Part shown: piece after piece, positions 57,403 to 64,000 of the stretch | Numbering within the stretch: position 1 is the first letter of the stretch | How the letters are laid out: each line of letters begins with the position of its first letter | Source: BJ22 sp021298375 | GTDB lineage: Bacteria > Planctomycetota > Planctomycetia > Pirellulales > Pirellulaceae | Direction: 5' to 3' | Length of the DNA stretch: 64,000 bases | Assembly (NCBI GenBank): GCA_046343015.1 | Contig: JBKDOL010000039.1 | Span: 41,323-105,322, forward strand | The notes under the pieces: model-generated | The model's database searches: none | What the model was told of the DNA's origin: nothing | The model's input: only the letters and a program-made list of their open reading frames with translations | Program-made: the position numbers and the translations under genes

Positions 57403-57663
57403 TTAACGGTTCAGGTTCTGCACGGCATCCGCAAACAGTGCCTTGATCACTTCATGCCGTGAGGAGGCCACTCCCGCGAGAACGTCCGTTCCATTACCGA
57501 TCATCCAGTACCCTTCTACCTGCTGCACCGCCCAGAGCTGTGCAAAGTCTAATCCATCGGTGATGCCTCGACGCTGCAATTCAAGCTGGAACCGCCCCGC
57601 GAGCTCGCGAAACTCCTGTTGTGCTTCAGGATTCAAACGGTTCCAAGTTTCAATATCAACCAT
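57403..57663 (-). CDS. Small hypothetical protein, 86 residues
   Basis: MVDIETWNRLNPEAQQEFRE begins a soluble alpha/beta-looking product with AVQQVEGYWMIGNGTDVLAG in the middle. I recognise no family. The start at 57663 is preferred to 57747, since the extra 28 residues are basic and irregular. It is convergent with the GT4 gene and lies 87 bp downstream of the frameshifted gene on the same strand. Confidence 0.55.
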   Translation of the reverse strand: MVDIETWNRLNPEAQQEFRELAGRFQLELQRRGITDGLDFAQLWAVQQVEGYWMIGNGTDVLAGVASSRHEVIKALFADAVQNLNR

Positions 57664-57750
57664 GAGATGTTCCAATCTGAGTTGCCGTTGCGGAATTAAA
57701 ACCGAACGGTCAGATGAAGGCATGCGAGTCGAGCGAGCACGTCGCAAACG

Positions 57751-58267
57751 TTAATTTTTCAAGCGGAGCGCAAATCGCCCGCCGGAAAAAACAACCTCGA
57801 AAAAGGCTGACTGTTCAGGGACCGGTTCCCGGAACCACTGCAAGTTTACCCAGGATCGCTCGGGTTGTTTGGGCTCGGGAAACGCGATGTCCGGAAATGA
57901 ACTTCCGGCGGTCCCTGAGGTAGTCGTGAAAGTCGTCAACCGCACTGCCTGATTCTCGCATTTGCTCGTCATCGGGGACCGCGGTGACAATTTTCTCTCG
58001 CTCCGCGTTGAGAAAGTTGACATTGGAACTGCTTGTGGTGGTGTCCTGCTCGCCCAAGTGCTCCACCACGAAAACGAGGGTGGTGGTCGGGACTTTGGCT
58101 GCGTAGAAAACGACTGCCGATTCCACCACGGTAACGCTCACATTGCCCGGAGTGAGTTGCGGCTCAGCTAACAGAAGCGGTTTAACCGCCGGCACCCGGG
58201 CTTGAACGGCCACGATTGGCCAAAGCGTCAACGTCAGCAGGCTTGCGAGCAAAATCAGGCGATTCAT
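57751..58267 (-). pseudogene. Frameshifted small secreted-protein gene
   Basis: The first frame (58267 down to about 57977) encodes a signal peptide (MNRLILLASLLTLTLWPIVA) and beta-rich sequence ending near NVNFLNAEREKIVTAVP. A second frame then continues with protein-like sequence (KCENQAVRLTTFTTT to a stop at 57751). Removing one base from the GGGG run at 57974-57977 joins them into a smooth 171-residue protein. Without the shift the first frame runs on into irregular Arg-rich sequence and stops at 57815. This is either a real +1 mutation or a homopolymer sequencing error. The family is unknown. Confidence 0.65.
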
Positions 58268-58392
58268 GGGGAGGATTCCGCTTGTCTGTTTGACGGGTCG
58301 AGGACGGGGTGAGCGATTTACTGCACCAAGCGCATCGCGATGAAGGTAGCTCCGGTTTTTCGCTCAGGAGTCTTGATCGTTTCAGGCATTCA

Positions 58393-59070
58393 TCACGGTC
58401 GTTCTGGTTTGCTTTTTGGCGTCGATCCGGCTGGGCGATTGCCGTTGAACTCGAGGTAATGGACACCCTTCTCCAGCCGAACTGCCTGCACGATTCCAAA
58501 ACTGACGGTCAACGTCTGGGGGAGCGTTTCAAACAGCAGGGCGGCCTCGTTTGCGTAGTTGCATTCGTGTCGATCGGCGGGTAGGTCTTTGAGATTCGAG
58601 TATCGTTCGTCCTCCAAAAAGGGAATAAAGATGGCGAATCGAATCCGCTCCTTGTAATGCTTCCAGCCGCCGATGTCGTTGACCCGTTCCTCGGAGATCA
58701 TGCCGGCGGTCTTCAATTTCTCAACCACAGCCTCGGTTTTCAACTCCCACTGCGCGGCGTATCGCCCTGTTTCATTTTTCGGAAGCAGGTGGGTCTCGAG
58801 CACCGTCATCAGATTCCGTTCGAGTGCCTGCTGCGGGGTGAGTTCCCCAATTTTCGCGGTCAGGCTCTCGGGATAGGCGAGAAGGTAGGCCTGATAGGCT
58901 GGCTGCCGACGCCCGCCTGTTTTGGTGTACTCCAGCGACAGGGTCAGGCCATCTTCCTGCCGAGCGAATTGGATGGCGCTCAGGTAGGATTCGGTGATCG
59001 GTGCACAATGCTGTGCGCTCAGTGGTCCCGCCATCAGCAGGCTCGCCAGCAACAAGCCGATTCGAAACAT
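58393..59070 (-). CDS. Secreted protein of unknown function, 225 residues
   Basis: The product has a signal peptide (MFRIGLLLASLLMAGPLSAQ). The mature part is mixed alpha/beta (DGLTLSLEYTKTGGRRQPAY; IRFAIFIPFLEDERY) and ends in a basic tail. I recognise no family. The start at 59070 is chosen because a GGGGGA site lies just upstream; a longer frame from 59127 would add 19 polar residues before the signal. The frameshifted gene follows on the same strand. Confidence 0.68.
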   Translation of the reverse strand: MFRIGLLLASLLMAGPLSAQHCAPITESYLSAIQFARQEDGLTLSLEYTKTGGRRQPAYQAYLLAYPESLTAKIGELTPQQALERNLMTVLETHLLPKNETGRYAAQWELKTEAVVEKLKTAGMISEERVNDIGGWKHYKERIRFAIFIPFLEDERYSNLKDLPADRHECNYANEAALLFETLPQTLTVSFGIVQAVRLEKGVHYLEFNGNRPAGSTPKSKPERP

Positions 59071-59171
59071 GGCAATATCCCCCTTCTCGCGGCTGCAGAC
59101 GCTTCGCCGATGAGGCCCCGCGAACACATCGCTGTCACTTGGAAGTTCAAACTCACTCTTCCCGCCACACG

Positions 59172-59792
59172 TTAACGCTCCAGCGCGCCTTTTCCGGCGT
59201 GAATCTTTTCGCGAAATTTGGCGATTCGGGCTGTCCGAGTTTCTGATTTCTTCGCTCCCTTCAAATTCAGCAAATAGCTTTTTTGCCGGCCCGCAGTCAA
59301 TCGCTGAAAGGCCTCCGCCAGTTCAGGGTCGAGGGCGAAGGCTGCGGATAGCTCTTCGGGGAGTTCCAGGAGTTCAGCAATTTTGGGAGGCCGCCGGCCT
59401 GCCACGGCGTGCGCCATCGCCTCGCGAAGATAAGCTTCGATCGCCGGACGCAGCTTGCGGACCTCAGCTTGCTCGGTGAAGCGTAATAGACTTGGGACCG
59501 GGCTATTCTCGCCTGCCCGCTCCAGGATGCCAGCGCTATCGCTCAGCAACGCGGCGTCGAAAAAGCTCAAGCGGAATTCGCCCCGGAGTGCACCGATGAT
59601 GGCGATATTTCGTCCGACATGTTGGTAGCAGGGGTGACCCCATTTCACGCACTCGCTCAGTCCACTGGCGAGGCAGATTTGGCGAAGTTCGAGCAGTCCC
59701 TTCAGCCACCGCCGGGTTGAGCAGTCAGCAGTGCCAAATCGTGGGCATCGCCCGCAGCCTTTCGAAAAGTAGTCTTCAATCTCTGTAATCAT
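59172..59792 (-). CDS. YdeI/OmpD-associated family protein
   Basis: The 206-residue product has a DUF1801-like N-terminal domain (LKGLLELRQICLASGLSECV, KWGHPCYQ, and a FRLSFFDAALL strand) and a C-terminal YdeI/OmdA helix region (LPEELSAAFALDPELAEAFQ, LTAGRQKSYLLNLKGAKKSE). E. coli and Bacillus relatives are linked to tolerance of envelope stress or bacteriocin-like peptides, but the molecular role is unclear. Monocistronic, with a 289-bp featureless gap on its upstream side. Confidence 0.85.
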   Translation of the reverse strand: MITEIEDYFSKGCGRCPRFGTADCSTRRWLKGLLELRQICLASGLSECVKWGHPCYQHVGRNIAIIGALRGEFRLSFFDAALLSDSAGILERAGENSPVPSLLRFTEQAEVRKLRPAIEAYLREAMAHAVAGRRPPKIAELLELPEELSAAFALDPELAEAFQRLTAGRQKSYLLNLKGAKKSETRTARIAKFREKIHAGKGALER

Positions 59793-60081
59793 TCACTAAA
59801 GCGACTTGTTGAATTACTCTCTGGGGTTTTGGTAGCCAACTGCGTCGGCCACGTGGCGTTCTTTTGAGTTGCCTTGCGAGTGCGGCCCATTCGGGAGTCA
59901 CCTTCGGACTGTTCGCTCGAGAGTCGGTCCGGTTCTGCCGAGAGCATCCTATTCCAAAAGCGTCGCTGCTACGAGATTTATCGATAATCCCTGCCGGTCT
60001 GGCCGCATTTTCTAGGCTTTGGGGGGCAGAACTCCGAGGGTCGCCTCGTTGATTGGTCAGGGACGAGCAGGTACTCGGGGG

Positions 60082-60546
60082 TTAATCTGCGGAACTTTCG
60101 ATGATGATTTCAGTGCGCACTGAGTTGGCGAGAAAGCATTCCTCGTGCGCAGCGTGATGAAGCTCAGCGATCGATTCTGCGCTGGGATGAGGTGCCTCCC
60201 ATGCTATTTGCGGTCGCAACCGAACGGTCAACAGGACTAGTTTGCCATCCTCCCGTTTCCCCATTTCGCCAAGGGGCTGATCCCGATAGCGGTTGCACTT
60301 CCAGCCCCGCCGGGCGGCGAGTGAGAGAAACCAGAGCATGTGGCAGCTGGCGAGCGAGGCGACGAACGCTTCTTCCGGATCGACTGCAGTCGGATCGGAC
60401 ATCGGCAAAGGCACAATCTCGGGCGAAGACGAAGCGGCAACCTCAGCGCCACCGTCAAAGCTCCAGCGATGAGCGCGCGAATAGCGGTTGTCCAGAAAAT
60501 TGGCTCCGCCGCATTCCCAAGTGACAGTCGCTCCGATCGTGGTCAT
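60082..60546 (-). CDS. OsmC-family peroxiredoxin-like protein
   Basis: The 154-residue product has the OsmC fold with the two redox cysteines in LASCHML (about residue 68) and HEECFLAN (about 134). The family reduces organic hydroperoxides. An AGGAG site lies six bases before the ATG. It is the last ordinary chromosomal gene before the cassette array, which begins about 145 bp away. Confidence 0.9.
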   Translation of the reverse strand: MTTIGATVTWECGGANFLDNRYSRAHRWSFDGGAEVAASSSPEIVPLPMSDPTAVDPEEAFVASLASCHMLWFLSLAARRGWKCNRYRDQPLGEMGKREDGKLVLLTVRLRPQIAWEAPHPSAESIAELHHAAHEECFLANSVRTEIIIESSAD

Positions 60547-60689
60547 TCATAACTCCTAAAGTAAATAGGGTTTTGTGCTTATCAGCGTTCTTCTTGCTTT
60601 ACCGGACGATCTCGTCGCGGATATCGGCTTGGCTGTCGCCGTGCCGCCACTTCCCACGCCTCCGTCACGCCATCGCCAACCCCTGCGCC

Positions 60690-60776
60690 GCCGAACGCCA
60701 CTGATAACCCAGCGGCGGCCAAAAAATGATGTTTGAAGAAACCGCGCGATCCGCCGCTTTGGTTCATCGGTTCGTC
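60690..60776 (-). repeat. attC-like site 1, end of the array
   Basis: Read on the minus strand it starts GACGAAC (R'' box) and ends GTTCGGC (R' box, 60690-60696). The arms AGCGGCGG and CCGCCGCT form the inner stem. The site directly follows the 51-residue gene. It is the last cassette end on this side. Confidence 0.75.
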
Positions 60777-60919
60777 TGGTCCTTGGCGTTGCAAAACTCG
60801 CCTATCAAGTCAAACAGCACGCCGATTGCAGTGGTATCGGACTCTGCTCCATCAAGCTCGTTCCAGGGAGTTTTGGAGTCGGGAAACGCGAGACATAAGA
60901 CGAGGACCGACCAACTCAT
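60764..60919 (-). CDS. Cassette gene, 51-residue protein
   Basis: The product MSWSVLVLCLAFPDSKTPWN and following residues has a hydrophobic first strand and an acidic second half (GVLFDLIGEFCNAKDQ). No family is recognised. Its stop lies inside attC-like site 1. The start at 60919 is chosen because a longer frame runs back through attC-like site 2. Confidence 0.45.
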   Translation of the reverse strand: MSWSVLVLCLAFPDSKTPWNELDGAESDTTAIGVLFDLIGEFCNAKDQTNR

Positions 60920-60979
60920 ATTGTGAAACTGTCGATCAACACGCGCTCTCTGCCAATCCCCAAATCTAATCAAAAATTC

Positions 60980-61053
60980 GCCGTTCGCGGCCAAGTCATG
61001 GCCCTGAATGCACGCCGCCAACGGCGGGCCTCGTTGCCAACCGTTGGTGCGCC
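60980..61053 (-). repeat. Degenerate attC-like site 2
   Basis: The site lies right after the 59-residue gene and has the symmetric layout of the others (inner arms GAGGCCC and GGGCC, outer arms near GGTTGG and TTGGCC). It lacks a clear GTT core; the right box reads GCGAACGGC on the minus strand. It is the weakest of the six and may no longer recombine. Confidence 0.45.
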
Positions 61054-61067
61054 GTTTGAGCGAGGGT

Positions 61068-61247
61068 TTAGGTCTCAGGTGGCGTCGCGAAGAGTTCTGA
61101 CCTCAGTGAGCACAATCGGTTGAACTCATCACGCCATTCGTCCCATTCGCCAGGGCGAGCACCGTCGATTTTGTCGGCGAGTTCAGCCAGTCTCTCAACG
61201 AGTTTATCGTCCAGTACTGGCGGTTTGAGTTCAGGTCGAAGTTCCAT
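61068..61247 (-). CDS. Cassette gene, 59-residue protein
   Basis: A small acidic helical protein starting MELRPELKPPVLDDKLVERL and including DEWRDEFNRLCSLRSELFA. No family is recognised. The start at 61247 lies 20 bases after the cassette boundary at 61267. A longer frame back to 61319 would read through attC-like site 3 and is not accepted. Confidence 0.55.
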   Translation of the reverse strand: MELRPELKPPVLDDKLVERLAELADKIDGARPGEWDEWRDEFNRLCSLRSELFATPPET

Positions 61248-61260
61248 CACAAAATTTTCT

Positions 61261-61353
61261 GGCGTAACGCCACCATTCACCGAGCCGCACCCAGTGAATG
61301 TCAATTTATTTAAAACCATCTTTTGCGGCTTCGGTACAATAGTTTGTTACGGC
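61261..61353 (-). repeat. attC-like site 3
   Basis: On the minus strand it runs from GCCGTAAC (R'') to GTTACGCC (R'). The arms ACCGAAGCCGCA and TGCGGCTCGGT pair with one unpaired base, the typical attC asymmetry. R'' is the exact reverse complement of GTTACGGC, the core at the other end of its cassette in site 4. Confidence 0.85.
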
Positions 61354-61877
61354 TATTCCTGCACCTCTTGGGCGATGCCCCACTTTAGCGATTCACGGTA
61401 AGCTTCGGCAAGTAAAGGGTCATCAGACCAACCGTTGAAATATTGGCGATTTTCCGGGTGTGCCAACGCATGTTTTAGAAATCCAGTTTCAACGCAGTTT
61501 CTACAAGATTCATTCCCATTGCGATAAAAGTCGCCGATTGAATCCGCAATTCCTTGTACTCTACGACCATCCCTCTCAACGCTCCGATACCAGTTAAACC
61601 AACGAACTAGTTGCCATGCGGCCTCGAACGGCGAGTCGACACCATCATTGTCAGTTTCGATAGTGGAATCGATCGTCTGAGATGTGCATAGGAGCAAATA
61701 CCGTACCATCTCCGGCATTAGCCATCTATCGGAAACACGAGGATGAATCCGAGATCTATGAAGTCGCACGAAAGTCAGCAATTCGCTTCGCTCAGCAAGG
61801 GTCGCAGCGTCGAATCGCTGGCGCAGATCCGCAAAGCGAACATCTCCTCCAGCCTGCCAGTGCAATGGAATCGGCAT
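61353..61877 (-). CDS. Cassette gene, 174-residue protein
   Basis: The product starts MPIPLHWQAGGDVRFADLRQ; its central part is helical with many Trp and Arg (LVRWFNWYRSVERDGRRV), and it has a C-terminal ESCRNCVETGFLKHALAHPE followed by YFNGW. The CRNC segment might bind metal. It resembles a family of small stand-alone proteins of unknown function, perhaps DUF7674; this is by memory only. GAGGA lies ten bases before the start. The stop TAG touches attC-like site 3. Confidence 0.7.
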   Translation of the reverse strand: MPIPLHWQAGGDVRFADLRQRFDAATLAERSELLTFVRLHRSRIHPRVSDRWLMPEMVRYLLLCTSQTIDSTIETDNDGVDSPFEAAWQLVRWFNWYRSVERDGRRVQGIADSIGDFYRNGNESCRNCVETGFLKHALAHPENRQYFNGWSDDPLLAEAYRESLKWGIAQEVQE

Positions 61878-61901
61878 CGTAAGTTGTTCCTCGGTATCTA
61901 T

Positions 61902-61993
61902 GCCGTAACGACCAAGGTAACCCGGCGGCGGCAAACAACCTTCGATTTCAAAACCCGCCCGATCCGCCGCTCGGGTTGACCGCCTTGTTCGTC
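61902..61993 (-). repeat. attC-like site 4
   Basis: On the minus strand it runs from GACGAAC (R'') to GTTACGGC (R'). Inner arms GAGCGGCGG and CCGCCGCCGGG pair almost fully. R'' is the exact reverse complement of GTTCGTC, the core of site 5 at the other end of its cassette. Confidence 0.88.
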
Positions 61994-61999
61994 GTTATT

Positions 62000-62437
62000 C
62001 TACCAATCTTCGCGTGGCGGAGCCACACGAGACTTGAGGAACGTGAGGTACTTGTCGCCCCCATCGAACAAGTCGGAGCCACCGCCCATATACGCACGCG
62101 CAAGTTCATCAGCAGCGCGATCAAGATTTCCGAGTTCAAACTGGCATTGTCCCAATCGCAAATGGAGAAATGGATTGCCAATGGCGTTTGGGCAGTGCAT
62201 TGCGAGAGAAAGATTGTCACGGCCCGCGATGTAATCACCGCTCCGGTAGTTCGCATCACCGATCGCGCCAAGTATCCAAGTCGCAGCTTCCCATTGTGTT
62301 TGGGGCTCAGGCAAGAGATCCCACGCCGCCAAGTATTGCGAAAGAGCCGTTGGATAGTCGCCGTCCTCCGCGAACAGATCGCCGTCGGCGCAAAGTGCTT
62401 TGATACGTCCGTGCGTTTCTTTGCAGAGAGTGGTCAT
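62000..62437 (-). CDS. Cassette gene, TPR-like protein
   Basis: The 145-residue product is made of helical pairs with the tetratricopeptide pattern: DLFAEDGDYPTALSQYLAAW, LGAIGDANYRSGDYIAGRDN and LGQCQFELGNLDRAADELAR. About three repeats are visible. Such proteins act as binding scaffolds; no partner is known. The start lies 18 bases after the cassette boundary and has no ribosome-binding site; the stop lies 7 bases before attC-like site 4. Confidence 0.78.
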   Translation of the reverse strand: MTTLCKETHGRIKALCADGDLFAEDGDYPTALSQYLAAWDLLPEPQTQWEAATWILGAIGDANYRSGDYIAGRDNLSLAMHCPNAIGNPFLHLRLGQCQFELGNLDRAADELARAYMGGGSDLFDGGDKYLTFLKSRVAPPREDW

Positions 62438-62449
62438 GGCAATTCAGGC

Positions 62450-62542
62450 GACGAACGCTGGCGATCACCGAGCCCGCGATGACGATTGCCCGCTGGCAAA
62501 ACGCGCACCATCGCGGGCTTCGCGTGCATCGCGTTGTTCGGC
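62450..62542 (-). repeat. attC-like site 5
   Basis: On the minus strand it runs from GCCGAAC (R'') to GTTCGTC (R'). The inner arms AAGCCCGCGATG and CATCGCGGGCT pair for 11 bases, the best stem in the array. R'' is the exact reverse complement of GTTCGGC, the core of site 6 at the other end of its cassette. Confidence 0.9.
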
Positions 62543-62556
62543 AATGTGCCCTTAGC

Positions 62557-63012
62557 TCAACGGTGTCTAAATGCGGAAACAACCGAATCTATTGCGGTTT
62601 TGTTGCCATTGAGAATCTCAGTGCAGCACGCGGAAAGGAAAACGATGTTGGCGATCAATTGAACCCTCGATCCAAAACCATAGAATCGACCTCTTGCTGC
62701 TTCGGAAGCTGATTCAGGGAAATACGCGTCACTTATTCCCAGCCGGGATGCGTAGCCTTGGACACTGTATCCACGACTGGAGAAATTGCCATTGTTATCA
62801 GCAAAGTGCATCGCGGCAGCCACATGTTGTTCTCGCGGCGCACCAGCAACGAAACGAAGCTCCACAAACTGATTGGACAATACCACAATGCCGTAATGCC
62901 ATCCATTAGTGTATTCGTAATCGAAGCGGGTGATGGTAAGTTGATGCCGCGTGCGCAATGGCTCCGAAAGTAATTCAAGATCGTCTCGGAACTGTTGGCC
63001 AATATCGGTCAT
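62557..63012 (-). CDS. Cassette gene, 151-residue protein
   Basis: MTDIGQQFRDDLELLSEPLR begins a soluble product with a beta-rich middle (HYGIVVLSNQFVELRFVAG). No family is recognised. The start overlaps the stop of the gene before it by four bases (ATGA), with GGAAG eight bases upstream, so the two are coupled. It is the last of three genes in the 1406-bp cassette 62456-63861. Confidence 0.65.
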   Translation of the reverse strand: MTDIGQQFRDDLELLSEPLRTRHQLTITRFDYEYTNGWHYGIVVLSNQFVELRFVAGAPREQHVAAAMHFADNNGNFSSRGYSVQGYASRLGISDAYFPESASEAARGRFYGFGSRVQLIANIVFLSACCTEILNGNKTAIDSVVSAFRHR

Positions 63013-63299
63013 TGTGCGGGCTTCCATTTCTTTTCTTCGTCGTCCCAAACGTAGCCGTCAGGAACCTTCCAGCCCGGAATCGTCTCGTCCCATTCAAAAC
63101 CGCCCTCCTCAATGACTTTCCGCTCTTTGTCAAGCGTTGTGTCAACATTGGGATCATCGTCAATTGGCAGTCCGTCGTCATCAACGTAAGTGTCTCGAAT
63201 TGGCCCTCCGTCCTTGACAAGTATTCGAATAAAATCCAAGTTCTTCTCTTCGGTCCAAACCGTTCCCGGCCAGTTTGGAAAGTAGTCGCCATCGGTCAT
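63009..63299 (-). CDS. Cassette gene, acidic 96-residue protein
   Basis: The product is strongly acidic and Trp-rich (MTDGDYFPNWPGTVWTEEKN; DGLPIDDDPNVDTT; GYVWDDEEKKWKPAQ). Such acidic small proteins include DNA mimics, but there is no further evidence. A TTG at 63326 would add nine residues and is a possible start. It is coupled to the next gene by a four-base overlap. Confidence 0.6.
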   Translation of the reverse strand: MTDGDYFPNWPGTVWTEEKNLDFIRILVKDGGPIRDTYVDDDGLPIDDDPNVDTTLDKERKVIEEGGFEWDETIPGWKVPDGYVWDDEEKKWKPAQ

Positions 63300-63338
63300 G
63301 TCAATATCTTCATAGTTCTCCTGCAAATGCTGATATTA

Positions 63339-63773
63339 TTATAGACATGGTCGGCCTTCGGGTGCTTCCGTTAACCCGTCCGGGTTTTTGTCCCACGTGT
63401 CAAACCATTCGTTGAAATCAACAATCACGACGACCAAAAGTGAGCCAGCGGGGTCACCAGTTGCGGGGTCAACAAGTTCGCCCTCCAGCGTAGTCAGTGA
63501 ATGCTGGACAATGTTTGAGTCTGCGAGCAGACTGAAATTCCCAAACTGATCAACGTCAACAAGTCCGAATTGAGGAACCCCGAATTCGTCCGTAGCCTCA
63601 ATGTAGTAAAGAGAAGGTCCAATCGCGTTGTCAATCGTTCCTGAAACGACGGCGAATTGAGAGTCGCCGTATTCGACTTGGCCAACCGCAAAAGCGTCTT
63701 GAGCGGAGGTGACGGTAGCTGTACCGGCGACAGACAACACCGCAAACAATAGGGCATAGATCTTCTTGATCAT
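63339..63773 (-). CDS. Cassette gene, secreted protein
   Basis: The 144-residue product has a signal peptide (MIKKIYALLFAVLSVAGTAT, cleavage near SAQ at residue 24). The mature part is acidic and beta-rich (SGTIDNAIGPSLYYIEATDE; VDVDQFGNFSLLAD) like a small extracellular domain. No family is recognised. It is first of the three genes in its cassette and starts about 88 bases from the boundary at 63861, leaving room for its own promoter. Confidence 0.65.
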   Translation of the reverse strand: MIKKIYALLFAVLSVAGTATVTSAQDAFAVGQVEYGDSQFAVVSGTIDNAIGPSLYYIEATDEFGVPQFGLVDVDQFGNFSLLADSNIVQHSLTTLEGELVDPATGDPAGSLLVVVIVDFNEWFDTWDKNPDGLTEAPEGRPCL

Positions 63774-63855
63774 GGTGTGCTCTAAAAATTTGAAAAGAGA
63801 CTTGACAAACGCACCGTCAGATTATCGCAATCGATCATCGGCGTCAATTACGATA

Positions 63856-63944
63856 GCCGAACGCTACCGTTCACCGGGCCGCGGCGATGAGCACAGTTTC
63901 AGGATCCGCGCGGCCCGCGGCTTCGGTGCAACGGTTTGTTATGC
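63856..63944 (-). repeat. attC-like site 6
   Basis: On the minus strand it runs from GCATAAC (R'') to GTTCGGC (R'). The arms ACCGAAGCCGCGGGCCGCG and CGCCGCGGCCCGGTGA pair strongly, with AAACTGTGCTCAT in the loop. It belongs to a cassette whose gene lies beyond the window. From its R'' box, the site at the far end of that cassette should have the core GTTATGC. Confidence 0.88.
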
Positions 63945-64000
63945 GACACTTGCGGTGACGTTTATGCGAAACAGACTGCCGTTTTGTGTTCGATACTCAA

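Larger units (their letters stand above)
60690..63944 (-). mobile_element. Integron-like gene cassette array
   Basis: Six attC-like sites (60690-60776, 60980-61053, 61261-61353, 61902-61993, 62450-62542, 63856-63944) alternate with small genes, all on the minus strand, each gene ending at or just before the next site. Complete cassettes run 61268-61908, 61909-62455 and 62456-63861, cutting after the G of GTT as integron integrases do. For each of these three, the first attC core box is the exact reverse complement of the core at the other end of the cassette, as required if the cassette once was a circle. The genes are lower in GC than the rest of the window. No integrase is present here. By polarity, attI and intI would lie beyond base 64000. 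Confidence 0.85.

Noticed and set aside
60582..60794. 70-residue minus-strand reading frame with an NQSGGSRGF-like segment
   Set aside because: The segment is the translation of attC-like site 1. The same kind of GGSGGF peptide comes from site 4, so it marks the site and not a gene.

Overview
The window looks like a chromosomal stretch of a planctomycete, probably of the Pirellulales type. The reasons are a high-GC genome with weak or absent Shine-Dalgarno sites, several secreted or membrane proteins of planctomycete-type families (DUF1570 peptidase, DUF1573, DUF3179), a CAB-type succinate dehydrogenase, and an integron-like cassette array of the kind known from Pirellula/Rhodopirellula relatives. 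The taxonomic call rests on recognising gene families and was not searched. No rRNA, tRNA, prophage, insertion sequence or CRISPR array was recognised.

Layout. 0-6 kb: sdhC-sdhA-sdhB on the minus strand, then a DUF3179 protein. 6-15 kb: a sugar-phosphate isomerase-like TIM barrel, an RsbW-like kinase plus STAS antagonist pair with an unknown third gene, and a 1283-residue fusion of MFS transporter, acyltransferase and AMP ligase. 15-28.9 kb: mostly housekeeping genes (pdxH, fumC, xerC, a family 4-like uracil-DNA glycosylase, der, a Rieske ferredoxin, a DUF59 Fe-S protein, hpt) followed by two glycosyltransferases. 29-36 kb: a fused MlaF-MlaE-type ABC transporter with a membrane-anchored partner, secreted proteins and a CobB-like sirtuin. 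37-42 kb: a signalling block with a soluble hybrid histidine kinase, an NtrC-type regulator and a LuxR-type regulator whose receiver has Glu at the phospho-Asp position. 42-50.5 kb: secreted enzymes (DUF1570 peptidase, parvulin, gamma-glutamyltransferase), a methyltransferase, a thioesterase and 4-hydroxyphenylpyruvate dioxygenase. 51-57.4 kb: uvrB, a ComEA-like protein, a WecG/TagA-type glycosyltransferase, a polysaccharide deacetylase and a GT4 enzyme. 57.4-60.5 kb: small secreted or cytosolic genes, one of them frameshifted.

The most interesting region is 60.69-63.94 kb. It holds a run of small minus-strand genes, lower in GC than the rest, separated by about 75-93 bp imperfect inverted repeats that behave as integron attC sites. 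Three complete cassette boundaries obey the integron rule: the left core box of each attC is the exact reverse complement of the core at the other end of the same cassette. The core boxes (GTTCGGC, GTTCGTC, GTTACGGC) differ from the textbook GTTRRRY. No integron integrase lies in the window. From the array polarity, an integrase and attI would be expected beyond base 64000, or the region is an integrase-less attC cluster.

Other points for a second look are a tandem-hairpin structured region at 33.95-34.18 kb ending in a minus-strand terminator, private 12-25 bp tandem repeats in most intergenic gaps, a sirtuin lacking the zinc cysteines, and a palindromic nonamer repeated in the long divergent gap of the signalling block.
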